The notes under the pieces are model-generated. The model was given only the letters and a program-made list of their open reading frames with translations. It searched no databases and was not told the DNA's origin. The translations under genes were made by a program, and so were the position numbers. This document shows positions 1-6,933 of a stretch of 17,209 nt of DNA, piece by piece (within the stretch, counting starts at the first letter, position 1; each line of letters opens with the position of its first letter). Source of the DNA: Bacteroidota bacterium (GTDB lineage Bacteria; Bacteroidota; Bacteroidia; 2-12-FULL-35-15); NCBI GenBank assembly GCA_023251855.1, contig JAHEYA010000006.1, positions 1 through 17,209 on the forward strand, given 5' to 3'.

Positions 1-1306
1 TTTTCTTTTCCTTTTTTAGTTTATCTAATTGATATTCAATTCCTCTTCTGCTTAATCCGGTTTCATTTTGAAGTTCTATTGCTGTTACTTTTGGATTTTT
101 TTCTATCAAATTGAAAATAATATTTTCAGTTTTCTCCACAGTTTTCTCCACAGTTTTCTCCACAGTTTTCTCCACAGTTTTCTCCACAGTCCTTTTTGAA
201 TTTATAGACGTACTAAATTCAACAATAAATCCTGAAAAATCATATTTAAATTTTGGGGCAGATAATTTCGCCTCCTTACATTCATTAATAATTTTAATGG
301 TTCCTCTTCCCCAAGCTTCTATAAGCCCGGCACGAAAAAATGTAACAGCTATATCAGGATTGAAAGGTTTAGATGGATGTTTTGATACCAATTTTTTAAC
401 TGTCCAGTTATCTGGCAACTGCCCTTCATTCCAAAATTGAATTTTATTCTGGTAAACACTAATTTGGATGGGATTTCCACTGCTATAATCTTTATGGGCA
501 ACAGCATTCAGCAATGCTTCTCTCAAAGCAGCTTCCGGATAAATATAATCTTCAATTCTATTTAAACCCTTATAACTGATATTTGCTTTTAAATATTTAG
601 TGAGCAATATGTCCATCGTTTTTTCTATTTGCTCAAATAAATTACCATGAATATCATCTTGAAATAGTAGGTCTGCATCGGTTTTAAAAAAGCCGATTTT
701 AATGAAAGCTCCTGTAATATATTTTTCAGGATCAGGATGAAAAAGTAAAATAGTAGCTCTCTTTATTAATGACCTATCAGTTAAATGTAATTTTTCTAAT
801 AGAATTTTATTAGATTCTTTAAGTACATCTTGATCCAACCTTTTGCTTTTGATTGCATTTTTACGAAAATAATCAAATGCCGATACGCTTAAATTTGAAA
901 TAGAAATACCTGGAACTACAAAGCTATCCCATCGTTTTCCCTGCTTTTGTAATAAAAATTTATCCAATGCAGCACCTTTTAGTTCTTGTTTGGTGCTTCC
1001 ACTACGGTAATGGTATTGCCCTTTATAACTAACAGGATATGGGTAGGGTTCTACTATTATTTCAATATAAGATTTCTGGCTTTGGCTATATAAATTTACA
1101 TCAACCATAATACCTAAAATATCCTTTACCTTATTGGGAATATCTTCCAATAGTTTTTTTGCATCATCTATACCAATAACAACGCCTTTATCATTTTTAC
1201 CAACGTATATTTTACCACCTTGTGCATTGGCAAAACCGCAAATCCATTTAAGATATTCATCACGCCAAGATTCTTTCCATTCTAAATTTTGGTTCTCTTT
1301 ATTCAT
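1..1306 (-). CDS. AlbA_2 (Schlafen-type) / ATPase-like putative transcriptional regulator, 3' end outside window
   Basis: The start ATG is at 1306-1304 and the frame stays open to the left edge, giving 435 codons of an unfinished protein. Residues 1-120 match the AlbA_2 domain: it opens NKENQNLEWKESW, followed by FANAQGGKIYVGKND. Residues about 255-365 look like the HATPase_c_4 domain of RecG-like regulators (EAALREALLNAVAHKDY, then FRAGLIEAWGRGTIKI). The C-terminus after about residue 393 looks like a winged helix (ELQNETGLSRRGIEYQLDKL). Between the last two lies a (TVEK)5 linker. Family members are usually annotated as ATP-binding or putative DNA-binding proteins and are common in accessory regions. 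A regulatory role is inferred. The start is well supported because the family begins right at this ENQN..E.K.SW segment. Confidence 0.88.
   Translation of the reverse strand, partial: MNKENQNLEWKESWRDEYLKWICGFANAQGGKIYVGKNDKGVVIGIDDAKKLLEDIPNKVKDILGIMVDVNLYSQSQKSYIEIIVEPYPYPVSYKGQYHYRSGSTKQELKGAALDKFLLQKQGKRWDSFVVPGISISNLSVSAFDYFRKNAIKSKRLDQDVLKESNKILLEKLHLTDRSLIKRATILLFHPDPEKYITGAFIKIGFFKTDADLLFQDDIHGNLFEQIEKTMDILLTKYLKANISYKGLNRIEDYIYPEAALREALLNAVAHKDYSSGNPIQISVYQNKIQFWNEGQLPDNWTVKKLVSKHPSKPFNPDIAVTFFRAGLIEAWGRGTIKIINECKEAKLSAPKFKYDFSGFIVEFSTSINSKRTVEKTVEKTVEKTVEKTVEKTENIIFNLIEKNPKVTAIELQNETGLSRRGIEYQLDKLKKEKK
129..188 (-). repeat. Five perfect 12-bp tandem repeats coding for TVEK
   Basis: The plus-strand unit GTTTTCTCCACA occurs five times without mismatch at 129-140, 141-152, 153-164, 165-176 and 177-188. 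The 12-bp unit is in frame with the AlbA_2 gene and encodes (TVEK)5, a charged linker between the ATPase-like and winged-helix parts. Because the period is a multiple of three, copy number can change by slippage without breaking the frame. Perfect identity between copies suggests recent expansion. Confidence 0.95.
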
Positions 1307-1353
1307 AGAAAATTTATTTTTCTGTTAAAAAACATCATGTATTACAAAGAAAC

Positions 1354-1368
1354 GAAATTTTAAATTTC
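1354..1368. promoter_or_regulatory. 15-bp perfect palindrome upstream of the AlbA_2 gene
   Basis: GAAATTTTAAATTTC is a perfect dyad centred on base 1361, 48 bp upstream of the AlbA_2 start codon. A dyad in this position could be an operator, for example for the winged-helix product itself. It is AT-rich, so chance is a real alternative. No convincing Bacteroidetes promoter (TTG ... TAnnTTTG) was found beside it. Confidence 0.3.
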
Positions 1369-1381
1369 TCGCCCCTCTCAT

Positions 1382-1525
1382 CTAAAACCAGTTTGCTTTT
1401 TGCAACAAGGCATTCTTGCAAATCAAATATGGACACCAAGAGCATCAGGAGTTCCAATTAAACATGAAGTGGTAAATGAACTTGAGCAGGTTTGGGCTAA
1501 TTTTATTAAAGAAATTAGTCTTTAG
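1382..1525 (+). pseudogene. C-terminal fragment of an unrecognised protein
   Basis: This open stretch without a start codon translates into protein-like sequence (LQQGILANQIWTPRASG, then VPIKHEVVNELEQVWANF) and ends with TAG at 1523-1525. No ATG or plausible start precedes it, so it reads as the tail of a broken gene. The DNA for its NELEQVW segment (about 1478-1496) recurs with one change at about 1857-1875, ahead of the lipoprotein gene. I do not recognise the family. Around it (1307-1381 and 1526-1701) I see no gene, only a 5-bp dyad GACAG/CTGTC at 1619-1641. Confidence 0.35.
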
Positions 1526-1701
1526 ACCCTTTTAAAATTTTGTTCAGTATCTTCTAGTACCCTCTTTTATCAGCTCCTAAACGTTTAATTTTCTTTTCTT
1601 ATTCCAAATCAAATATTAGACAGTAAAAGGCGATAGCTGTCAATTATTTGATTTATATTTTATAGCTTGCAACTTCAAATCCCCAAAAAAAAGTAGCAAA
1701 A

Positions 1702-1857
1702 ATGTCAAAAAGTTTATTTATAGAGCAGTTAAAACAACTGTTTAAAAATCAGATTTATATTACTCGTAATGAGCTTTTTGATTTTTACAGAACGTTTGAT
1801 CCTCAATTAAAAGATTCAACTTTTACTTGGCGGATCTTTTATGCATATATTAAATAA
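1702..1857 (+). pseudogene. N-terminal remnant of a DUF6577-like protein
   Basis: ATG at 1702 opens a 51-codon frame (MSKSLFIEQLKQLF... YITRNELFDFYRTF... STFTWRI) that stops at 1857. The pattern of an LKxxF start, an xTRxELxxFF-like helix and a TFxWRI motif is how I remember DUF6577 proteins starting; these are about 250 aa and often sit beside AbiEii-type nucleotidyltransferases. Right after TFTWRI the sequence diverges into FYAYIK and a stop, so about 80% of the protein is missing. The family assignment is from memory of the motif and is tentative. Confidence 0.45.
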
Positions 1858-1879
1858 ACTTGAGCAAGTTTGGATTTAC

Positions 1880-2449
1880 ATGAAAGTAATTGGAATACTT
1901 TTGGTCATTATTGTTTTGACCGATTCTTGTAAAAACAATGTAAAAAACAGCGAAAATAATTATCAAAAACAGATTGCGGAAAAATTAAATAAAGCTGCAA
2001 AAGTGATTTGTGAAGAAAAAGATAGTGTAATTCCAAATTCAGAGGATCCTGCTATCATAAGGACATGTTTTTATGGTAAGTATAAAAATATAATTGTTGG
2101 TTCTGCAGATTACAAAGGTCGCTATACATATGATTATAGATTGTTTAAAAATGATAAAATAATTGAAAACTGCAAAATGTTCAATGAGCATCAGAAGGAA
2201 TTGCTTGAAATAATTAACCAAAAAATAAAAATCGAGTTTAACTCATTACAAGGAGACCCTGAAAACACAAAATGTTTTGATGGAGTTACAAAAATAGATT
2301 TGTTTGAAATGAATCAATTAGGAATTGAATTTGTAGAAAATGAAATAATTTTCAACTGTAATATTGGACTTAGTGGAGCTTGTTTCAGCCTTGATAGAAT
2401 AAGTGTGAAAATGGAATTAAAAGAAGTTGAAAAATATATAAATGAATAG
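1880..2449 (+). CDS. Small putative lipoprotein of unknown function
   Basis: Encodes 189 aa from ATG 1880. The frame is open from ATG 1841, but 1880 is preferred because it places a type II signal peptide at the N-terminus: MK, a hydrophobic run GILLVIIVLT, then DSC with the candidate lipidated cysteine at residue 17, followed by KNN. The upstream codons (HILNKLEQVW) match a repeated piece of gene debris and are unlikely to be coding. The mature part is hydrophilic with several cysteines (TCFYGKY, NTKCFDG, FNCNIGLSGACF) and ends in a strand-helix segment (ISVKMELKEVEKYIN). Export to the outer or inner membrane via lipid anchoring is predicted. The -3 residue of the lipobox is T, which is loose but tolerated in Bacteroidetes. 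No family recognised. Confidence 0.7.
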   Translation: MKVIGILLVIIVLTDSCKNNVKNSENNYQKQIAEKLNKAAKVICEEKDSVIPNSEDPAIIRTCFYGKYKNIIVGSADYKGRYTYDYRLFKNDKIIENCKMFNEHQKELLEIINQKIKIEFNSLQGDPENTKCFDGVTKIDLFEMNQLGIEFVENEIIFNCNIGLSGACFSLDRISVKMELKEVEKYINE

Positions 2450-2466
2450 AAAATTCTTCATCTAAC

Positions 2467-2539
2467 ATTATTGGATTAAACGAATAAGAATAGAAATCCT
2501 CAGATTATAGTATTCTATAAGGGCAGCCTATCCAATAAT
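2467..2539. repeat. Nested inverted repeats between convergent genes
   Basis: A perfect 10-bp inverted repeat (ATTATTGGAT at 2467-2476, ATCCAATAAT at 2530-2539) encloses two mutually exclusive smaller hairpins: AGAATA 2487-2492 with TATTCT 2511-2516, and TTATAG 2505-2510 with CTATAA 2515-2520. It lies between the end of the lipoprotein gene and the end of the recombinase gene. It could act as a terminator for both, or be a leftover recombination site of the adjacent recombinase. There is no clear T-run, so the terminator reading is weak. Confidence 0.4.
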
Positions 2540-2614
2540 AAGTTCTGGCTAAGGAGTGCCGCGTCCCTGAAAAAAACTTATAAATTGTGAGTATTGATTG
2601 TTTTTCATTCACAT

Positions 2615-3145
2615 TTATGAAAATTGATCAAGACTAGAGTGATTGAATAATTTTTGCAAAATATGCAGTGATTTGTCGCTACAACCATTGGCTTCATAGC
2701 ATTTTCTACCAAAGGTCTTGCGAAGTAAATGGGAACTGGCATTTCGGCAAAGGATGCCATAGCGTTTCAATAATAATTTGATTTTAACATTTACCCATTG
2801 AACCCTGATGGCCTTTGTGCCATATTTATTGATAAAAACAAGCCCGTTAGGGTCTTTTATTTCCATGAGTTTATAAAGGCGTTCGATTTCTGTTTTTACA
2901 TCAGAGATAATGGTAATCTCCCGGTATTTTCCTGTTTTTTTCTCTTTGAGTAAAAATTTATCCTTGTGTAAAATTTGATTCCAAGTAATATTTAAAATAT
3001 CAGAAATCCGAATTCCCATATAAGTGCCACATAAAAATAACATGAGGAATTTGTATTCTTTGTCTTGTTCTAATTTTTGTAGAATATTTTGGTAATCTTT
3101 CCAGTCAAGATAGGTGGTGGTGGTTCTGCTGCCTTTTAGAGCCAT
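2615..3145 (-). CDS. Tyrosine recombinase catalytic domain, truncated before the catalytic tyrosine
   Basis: Encodes 176 aa with the fold signature of the phage integrase catalytic domain. The first catalytic arginine is R46 in TYMGIRISDIL, a lysine in the beta-hairpin is near residue 73 (KKTGKYREI), the H-x-x-R box is H139-R142 (HLLRKTFG), and LFNHSS (167-171) is the second histidine box. In active enzymes a tyrosine follows that box by about nine residues, but here the frame ends after SSLDQFS. No other frame downstream restores a matching tail. The N-terminal core-binding (SAM-like) domain is also absent, although some short Bacteroidetes recombinases naturally start this way. Most likely a decayed integrase or an inactive fragment. 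The ATG at 3145 fits short relatives (MALKGSRTTTTYLDW). Confidence 0.75.
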   Translation of the reverse strand: MALKGSRTTTTYLDWKDYQNILQKLEQDKEYKFLMLFLCGTYMGIRISDILNITWNQILHKDKFLLKEKKTGKYREITIISDVKTEIERLYKLMEIKDPNGLVFINKYGTKAIRVQWVNVKIKLLLKRYGILCRNASSHLLRKTFGRKCYEANGCSDKSLHILQKLFNHSSLDQFS

Positions 3146-3236
3146 ATTTTCTTTATTTATAATACGAATAGAGCCTTTAAAAGTTGCAGAAAATAAGCTT
3201 TTCCTTAGGTAATTCTAAATAAGGCAATTACAAAAC

Positions 3237-3267
3237 CAACTATCAAAAATGTACTTAGTGATAGTTG
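3237..3267. terminator. Hairpin downstream of the WYL gene
   Basis: CAACTATCA (3237-3245) and TGATAGTTG (3259-3267) form a perfect 9-bp stem with a 13-nt loop, 57 bp past the WYL stop codon and upstream of the recombinase gene. On the minus strand it is followed only by the short TTTT run in GGTTTTG, so it is at best a weak intrinsic terminator. A second 6-bp dyad (GTAATT/AATTAC, 3209-3231) lies next to it. Confidence 0.35.
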
Positions 3268-3323
3268 AATAAGGCCTATATCTCAATGGAAGGTTTTTAA
3301 AACGAGATTTAATCCCACACCTT

Positions 3324-4226
3324 CTATTTATACTGCTTTAAGGTGTTTTTAAGCATTTGTGCTATTTCTTTTGCTAACCATGCTGGTTTTATAACCTTTA
3401 TATCGGAGCCAAGCATTAGTATTTTTTGTTGGAGTTCGTAATTGGAAGCCACTCTGATTTTTAACCGAACCTCCTTTTTTGTGTCCGATATAATTTGTTG
3501 CGATTTATGCAGGGGCAATGATTTAAGATATTTTCCCTGTAATGGTGTGCAAGATAAAATAATGTCTTCTACCGGGTGCTGATCATAAACCAAGCCGATG
3601 GTATTGTCAAATAAGTAAAGCACTTCTTCAATATTATTCAATTTAAAAGTTTGGTCGCTTACTTCAAGGGCTGTTATGCGGTCAATGCCAAATGTTCTAT
3701 ATGCTGATTGGTTCTTGATGCTGCCAATGATGTACCAGCGGTTCTGGTATTCTTTTAGCATGTAGGGTTGAATGGAATAGGATTTCTTTTTGCCACTCAC
3801 AAAATTCTCATGGATGAAATTGATATATCGTTTGTTTTGAATGGCAAACAGTAATGCCTTCAAATGATCCATACCCTTTTGTAAACCGTATGATTCAAAA
3901 GAAATATAGTTTAATGCATTTTGACCTTTCCGAATAGAATCGGTAAGTAAGTTTGCTGTATTTACAATTTCCAGGAAGCGCAAAAAGCTATCAATATTAA
4001 TGCTTTTGGACTTATTAATAAAATAGGCATTTTTAATTCGGTTGTATTCAATTTCCATCCCAAATTCATTGCGTATTTGCTCCAAATCTCTTTGAAGGGT
4101 ACGTTCCGAAAATTCAAAGTCGTGATCAAACAAAAAATCCTTTAATTCATTTAAAGAGGCATGTTTGCCTTTGCTCAGCTTTTCAACGATGAGCATGTAC
4201 CGTTTTATTCCTGCTTGTTTCGACAT
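3324..4226 (-). CDS. WYL-domain transcriptional regulator with N-terminal HTH
   Basis: Encodes 300 aa. Residues 5-60 form a DeoR-like winged helix (KRYMLIVEKLSKGKHASLNEL, then FSERTLQRDLEQIRNEFG). A linker follows, then a WYL domain: IQNKRYINFIHENF, QPYMLKEYQNRWYIIG with WYI at 164-166, and FGIDRITALEV. The C-terminal WCX-like part (KEVRLKIRVASNYELQQKIL, then IKVIKPAWLAKEIAQMLKN) completes the usual layout, and the length is normal for the family. WYL proteins such as CapW and BrxR repress or activate anti-phage operons in response to nucleic-acid ligands. Here the nearest divergent gene (4288-4479) is broken, so its target may be lost, or it may act elsewhere. It stands alone on its strand. 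Confidence 0.9.
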   Translation of the reverse strand: MSKQAGIKRYMLIVEKLSKGKHASLNELKDFLFDHDFEFSERTLQRDLEQIRNEFGMEIEYNRIKNAYFINKSKSINIDSFLRFLEIVNTANLLTDSIRKGQNALNYISFESYGLQKGMDHLKALLFAIQNKRYINFIHENFVSGKKKSYSIQPYMLKEYQNRWYIIGSIKNQSAYRTFGIDRITALEVSDQTFKLNNIEEVLYLFDNTIGLVYDQHPVEDIILSCTPLQGKYLKSLPLHKSQQIISDTKKEVRLKIRVASNYELQQKILMLGSDIKVIKPAWLAKEIAQMLKNTLKQYK

Positions 4227-4287
4227 TGGAAATGCTTGTTGCTTGGTTAATATTCTTCGCTAACTCTAAAATAAATAATAGAATCTT

Positions 4288-4479
4288 ATGTTTAGCGAAA
4301 AAAACGAATAAATCTACGACATTATTTGGCGTAATAGCTACTTTAATATTTCTAAAACGGAATTTCATAAAATCTTTAATTTAAACAGGTATTTTGAAAA
4401 CCCTGAAATAGTTCAATTGGAGTTGACGAAAATTGAATCTGCTGTTTCTAATGCCATTCTTTTAGGCCCACATGAATAA
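4288..4479 (+). pseudogene. Small gene interrupted by one in-frame stop
   Basis: ATG at 4288 reads MFSEKNE, meets TAA at 4309-4311, and then continues in the same frame for 55 codons of protein-like sequence (IYDIIWRNSYFNISKTEFHK, then ENPEIVQLELTKIESAVSNA) to TAA at 4477-4479. One nonsense change would explain the pattern. The whole would be a 63-residue protein, or the tail of a longer one. It is divergent from the WYL gene, which suggests it was once its regulated partner. Family not recognised. About 85 bp without features follow before the next gene. Confidence 0.4.
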
Positions 4480-4565
4480 TAGATGTACTTTTTTATTTTA
4501 CTACGACATAGATTGTCTCTGTTCTATCGTATATTTATAGCATAACACAAATAAATAAACTATCC

Positions 4566-4877
4566 ATGCATTACGGAGATCCGGATCAGATTAAGGCCAA
4601 TAAGCTTGTCATAATTGTTTACAAGCACGGCACACCAAGAAGAAACGTTTACGACTATGTAGTAACTTCCATACATGAATGTAAATATTTTGCTCCCTAC
4701 ATAGTAAAACTGCTTGTTGAAAATCCGAATAAATATTTAGGCAAGTATTTCAAGAATAAGAAGAAGGAAAAATGGTACAAAACAACCATAAAATCAATAG
4801 ACAGCATAAAACATTTTGAAATTGTTTCCATTGAAGAAGTTTTTAGCTCAAAAAATAAATTTAATATTTTACATTAG
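4566..4877 (+). CDS. Small hypothetical protein, 103 aa
   Basis: Encodes a basic, soluble-looking protein of 103 aa starting MHYGDPDQIKANKLVIIVYK. It is lysine-rich in the middle (KYFKNKKKEKWYKTT) and has no signal peptide or membrane segment. I do not recognise the family. The start at 4566 is the first ATG and the frame has protein-like composition, but support rests mainly on the open frame. The gene is convergent with the minus-strand operon at 5036, and the repeat element at 4884-4992 follows its stop codon within 10 bp. Confidence 0.5.
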   Translation: MHYGDPDQIKANKLVIIVYKHGTPRRNVYDYVVTSIHECKYFAPYIVKLLVENPNKYLGKYFKNKKKEKWYKTTIKSIDSIKHFEIVSIEEVFSSKNKFNILH

Positions 4878-4883
4878 AGATTA

Positions 4884-4992
4884 TATAAGTTAAACAACAT
4901 ATCAATAAATATTGATTTTTTTATGCCCTCACCCTGTCCCTCTCCCAAAGGAGAGGGTAAGTTTGGAATTATTAATAATACATTAACTTATA
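4884..4992. repeat. MITE-like dispersed repeat, copy A
   Basis: The element is bounded by a perfect 10-bp terminal inverted repeat, TATAAGTTAA (4884-4893) and TTAACTTATA (4983-4992). Its centre carries GCCCTCACCCTG followed by the hairpin CCCTCTCC/GGAGAGGG (4938-4945 with 4950-4957, CAAA loop). Copy B at 15739-15885 is alignable across the whole length in the same orientation. The hairpin lacks a following T-run on either strand, so it is not a standard terminator. The short, non-coding, TIR-bounded structure fits a REP- or MITE-type element. CCCTCTCCCAAAGGAGAGGG-type hairpins are, as I recall, widespread in Bacteroidetes genomes. Confidence 0.75.
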
Positions 4993-5035
4993 GAAACTCT
5001 ACTAATCAAAAATAATTTGGCTATAAAATTAGAAT

Positions 5036-5392
5036 CTAAACCTTTTTAATCAGCGCTTCAAAATCCTTAAACGAATCAACATTTATGTTCCATAAATCAA
5101 GCAAAGCTTGCTGGTTTAAAACAATCCATTTGAATATTTTTTTGAGATCAGCATCTTTTATTTCCCCCTGATCACCGGCAAGTATTTTTGGAGTATCTGA
5201 AATTGATACAGAAAATAAATTCTTAGGATCCATTTTTTTAGCATAAGTTCGCTGTACCAAAATTCTTGGTTTACGCCCTTTCACATTTAATCCCGTCCAT
5301 ACCAATACCGCTAAGCCGGTTTGCTCTGCACCATAATTACACATTTCATAAAAATCAATATTTGATTCTAGCTTTTTTACTTTGGGCTTCAT
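5036..5392 (-). CDS. Hypothetical protein, paralogue of the preceding gene; last gene of the operon
   Basis: Encodes 118 aa, soluble, with no signal peptide. It aligns along most of its length with its immediate upstream neighbour (5395-5790): TGLAVLVWTG, PRILVQRTYAKKM, KNLF.V.I...P, GEIKDADLKKIFKWI and ALLDLWN all have counterparts there. The C-terminal pattern, a short strand pair then a helix ending LLDLW, recalls DUF4160-like proteins that occur in toxin-antitoxin-type pairs. That resemblance is faint and offered only as a lead. It lies 2 bp after the stop of the upstream gene, so the two are almost certainly co-transcribed. Confidence 0.7.
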   Translation of the reverse strand: MKPKVKKLESNIDFYEMCNYGAEQTGLAVLVWTGLNVKGRKPRILVQRTYAKKMDPKNLFSVSISDTPKILAGDQGEIKDADLKKIFKWIVLNQQALLDLWNINVDSFKDFEALIKKV

Positions 5393-5394
5393 TT

Positions 5395-5790
5395 TTACTT
5401 TTTTGTTATTAGTTCATTCATTTTATTTATTACAACATCTGATGTAATATTACCCTCCCAATGGTCTAATAGAATAGGCGTAGTTAGTTTTACAAAATCA
5501 ATAATTTTAAAAATATCACTGCGCTTAATCCTTCCTACATATCCAATTACTCTTGGGTTTTCTTCAATTGTAATAATAAAAAGATCTTTTGTACTCATCT
5601 TCTTGGCATAATTGGATTGAACTTTTATTGCCGGAACATGGTAAATTCCCTGAACAGAAAACCAAATTATCATTGGCAAACCAGTGGTCTTTTCTCCAAT
5701 GGCAGCCATTAAAAATCCATCTTCTCCTTTTATGGGGTATTTGGCTTTTTTCCAAAGATGTTTAAAATTGCTATTAGCTTTTTGTTTCAT
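5395..5790 (-). CDS. Hypothetical protein, tandem paralogue of the 118-aa protein
   Basis: Encodes 131 aa. It shares with its downstream neighbour the core TGLPMIIWFS, PAIKVQSNYAKKM, TKDLFIITIEENP, GRIKRSDIFKIIDFVKL and ILLDHW. YAKKM is identical in both, and the spacing around it is conserved, so this is a tandem duplication that has since diverged strongly. The N-terminus is lysine-rich (KQKANSNFKHLWKKAK). No catalytic motif is evident. The gene sits 2 bp after the stop of the 217-aa gene and 2 bp before its paralogue. Two diverged copies kept side by side suggest either a heteromeric pair or two specificities. Confidence 0.72.
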   Translation of the reverse strand: MKQKANSNFKHLWKKAKYPIKGEDGFLMAAIGEKTTGLPMIIWFSVQGIYHVPAIKVQSNYAKKMSTKDLFIITIEENPRVIGYVGRIKRSDIFKIIDFVKLTTPILLDHWEGNITSDVVINKMNELITKK

Positions 5791-5792
5791 AT

Positions 5793-6446
5793 TTATCTTA
5801 TGTTAGTTCTTTTTATTTTTTTATACCTGTCTTTGAGTTGCTTTTCATAATCAGGAGTAATTTTAGCGGAAGGTGGATAGCAATAATAAACCTGAGGATG
5901 ATCATGAATACTTTTTTTATGCCCAGTTAATACCGAATAACAATCATTGCGTGAATCAAGCACACTTAAAACGTTTATAACATCTTTGAGTCTCTTTTTC
6001 TCTTTATTTAATATTTGACCGGCTTCTTTTTTATTGGGAGGCAAACCGGCTACTATGCCAATAGTAAGGCTATTTCCGTTAACATATTCAATTAAATCTC
6101 CCGGTTTAAATTGGCAGTCTTTTGCTTCTCTGCCAAAAAATGAAGTTTCATCTCCAAAATGTTCTCCAATAAATTTTCCATCCTTATCATAAATTCTGGT
6201 GCTGTAATACAATAGAAAATAATTCGTGTAGCTTGTTTCTATTTCAAATATTTTAAAAGGTTTGTCCTCTAAAAACCAATAGGCATCCTTTCTATGAAAG
6301 GCAATATAATATTCTGCTTTTTTTAATTCTGTAAAATAAGCAAGCGTTTCGGTTTCGAGCTTGCAAGGGTATTTTATTTTATCATCTGTATATTTCATTT
6401 TTAGGATGAATACAGGCTTTGAATTATCGTTCTTCTGGTCTTTCAT
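5793..6446 (-). CDS. Hypothetical protein, 217 aa, with conserved GDLIEY / HDHP segments
   Basis: Encodes 217 aa. The first half is mixed, with aromatic-rich strands (NYFLLYYSTRIYDKDGKF). Residues 116-138 (GDLIEYVNGNSLTIGIVAGL) and 166-190 (RNDCYSVLTG..., then HDHPQVYYCYPPSAKI) resemble a widespread uncharacterised family in which GD.VE..., L.IV...PP, D.Y.VL.G and H.H... segments recur. I know no assigned function. Four closely spaced His/Asp residues (IHDHP) could bind metal, but this is not shown. The ATG at 6446 overlaps the upstream gene by 23 bp. A start at 6398 (MKYTDDK) would avoid the overlap, but would lose the PVFILKMKY strand. Confidence 0.68.
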   Translation of the reverse strand: MKDQKNDNSKPVFILKMKYTDDKIKYPCKLETETLAYFTELKKAEYYIAFHRKDAYWFLEDKPFKIFEIETSYTNYFLLYYSTRIYDKDGKFIGEHFGDETSFFGREAKDCQFKPGDLIEYVNGNSLTIGIVAGLPPNKKEAGQILNKEKKRLKDVINVLSVLDSRNDCYSVLTGHKKSIHDHPQVYYCYPPSAKITPDYEKQLKDRYKKIKRTNIR

Positions 6447-6933
6447 CTGGTAAATATATTTTATCTATCGAATATCTGAATTTGTAAATAATGTGAGGCA
6501 GTTCTTCCGGAATTTTAAATTCTAATTTTCTACTTCCAAAAAGTTTAGGACTGTCAAAACATATAGTTTTAGTACATTTTAAATTATCCCAATCCGATCC
6601 TTGTATGTAGAAGTAAAATCTCATTTTCTTTACATCTTCATTCAATAATTGTTTAACAATAGGCCTAAATACATGGGTGTAGTCGAACGAACCTATATTT
6701 GTTTTAATGGATGCAAAGCCTGTTTTTCTACATATTTCTTTTTGATAAGGAAGCGAGTATGGCTCAGATTTAACAGAAGCTTGCATGTCTAACTGATTTA
6801 AAATAATTTTCAACTCTGTTTCTACTTTTCTCTCCAATGCCTGAATTTCCTCTTCCAAATTTCTATCAGGATTACGCTTTTTTAAATTTTTAGTCCATTG
6901 GATATCAAATCTTATGTTATTACAGTTTTCCAT
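6424..6933 (-). CDS. Hypothetical protein, 169 aa
   Basis: Encodes 169 aa that I do not recognise. The N-terminal third is charged and helical (LKKRNPDRNLEEEIQALERK, then VETELKIILNQLD) and could form a short coiled coil. The rest is strand-rich with aromatic residues (RFYFYIQGSDWDNL, KIPEELPHIIYKFRY). There is no signal peptide, membrane segment or catalytic signature. It overlaps the upstream gene by 14 bp and the downstream gene by 23 bp, so translational coupling is likely. The predicted architecture (helix first, beta-rich second half) resembles that of the 221/201-aa neighbour, though no sequence similarity is obvious. Confidence 0.65.
   Translation of the reverse strand: MENCNNIRFDIQWTKNLKKRNPDRNLEEEIQALERKVETELKIILNQLDMQASVKSEPYSLPYQKEICRKTGFASIKTNIGSFDYTHVFRPIVKQLLNEDVKKMRFYFYIQGSDWDNLKCTKTICFDSPKLFGSRKLEFKIPEELPHIIYKFRYSIDKIYLPDERPEER

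Noticed and set aside
129..188. CRISPR-like array
   Set aside because: The units are contiguous 12-mers without spacers and encode an in-frame peptide repeat.
4938..4957. Intrinsic terminator at the strong CCCTCTCC/GGAGAGGG hairpin
   Set aside because: No T-run follows on either strand, and the hairpin is part of a repeat found elsewhere in the window. It was therefore annotated as a repeat element.
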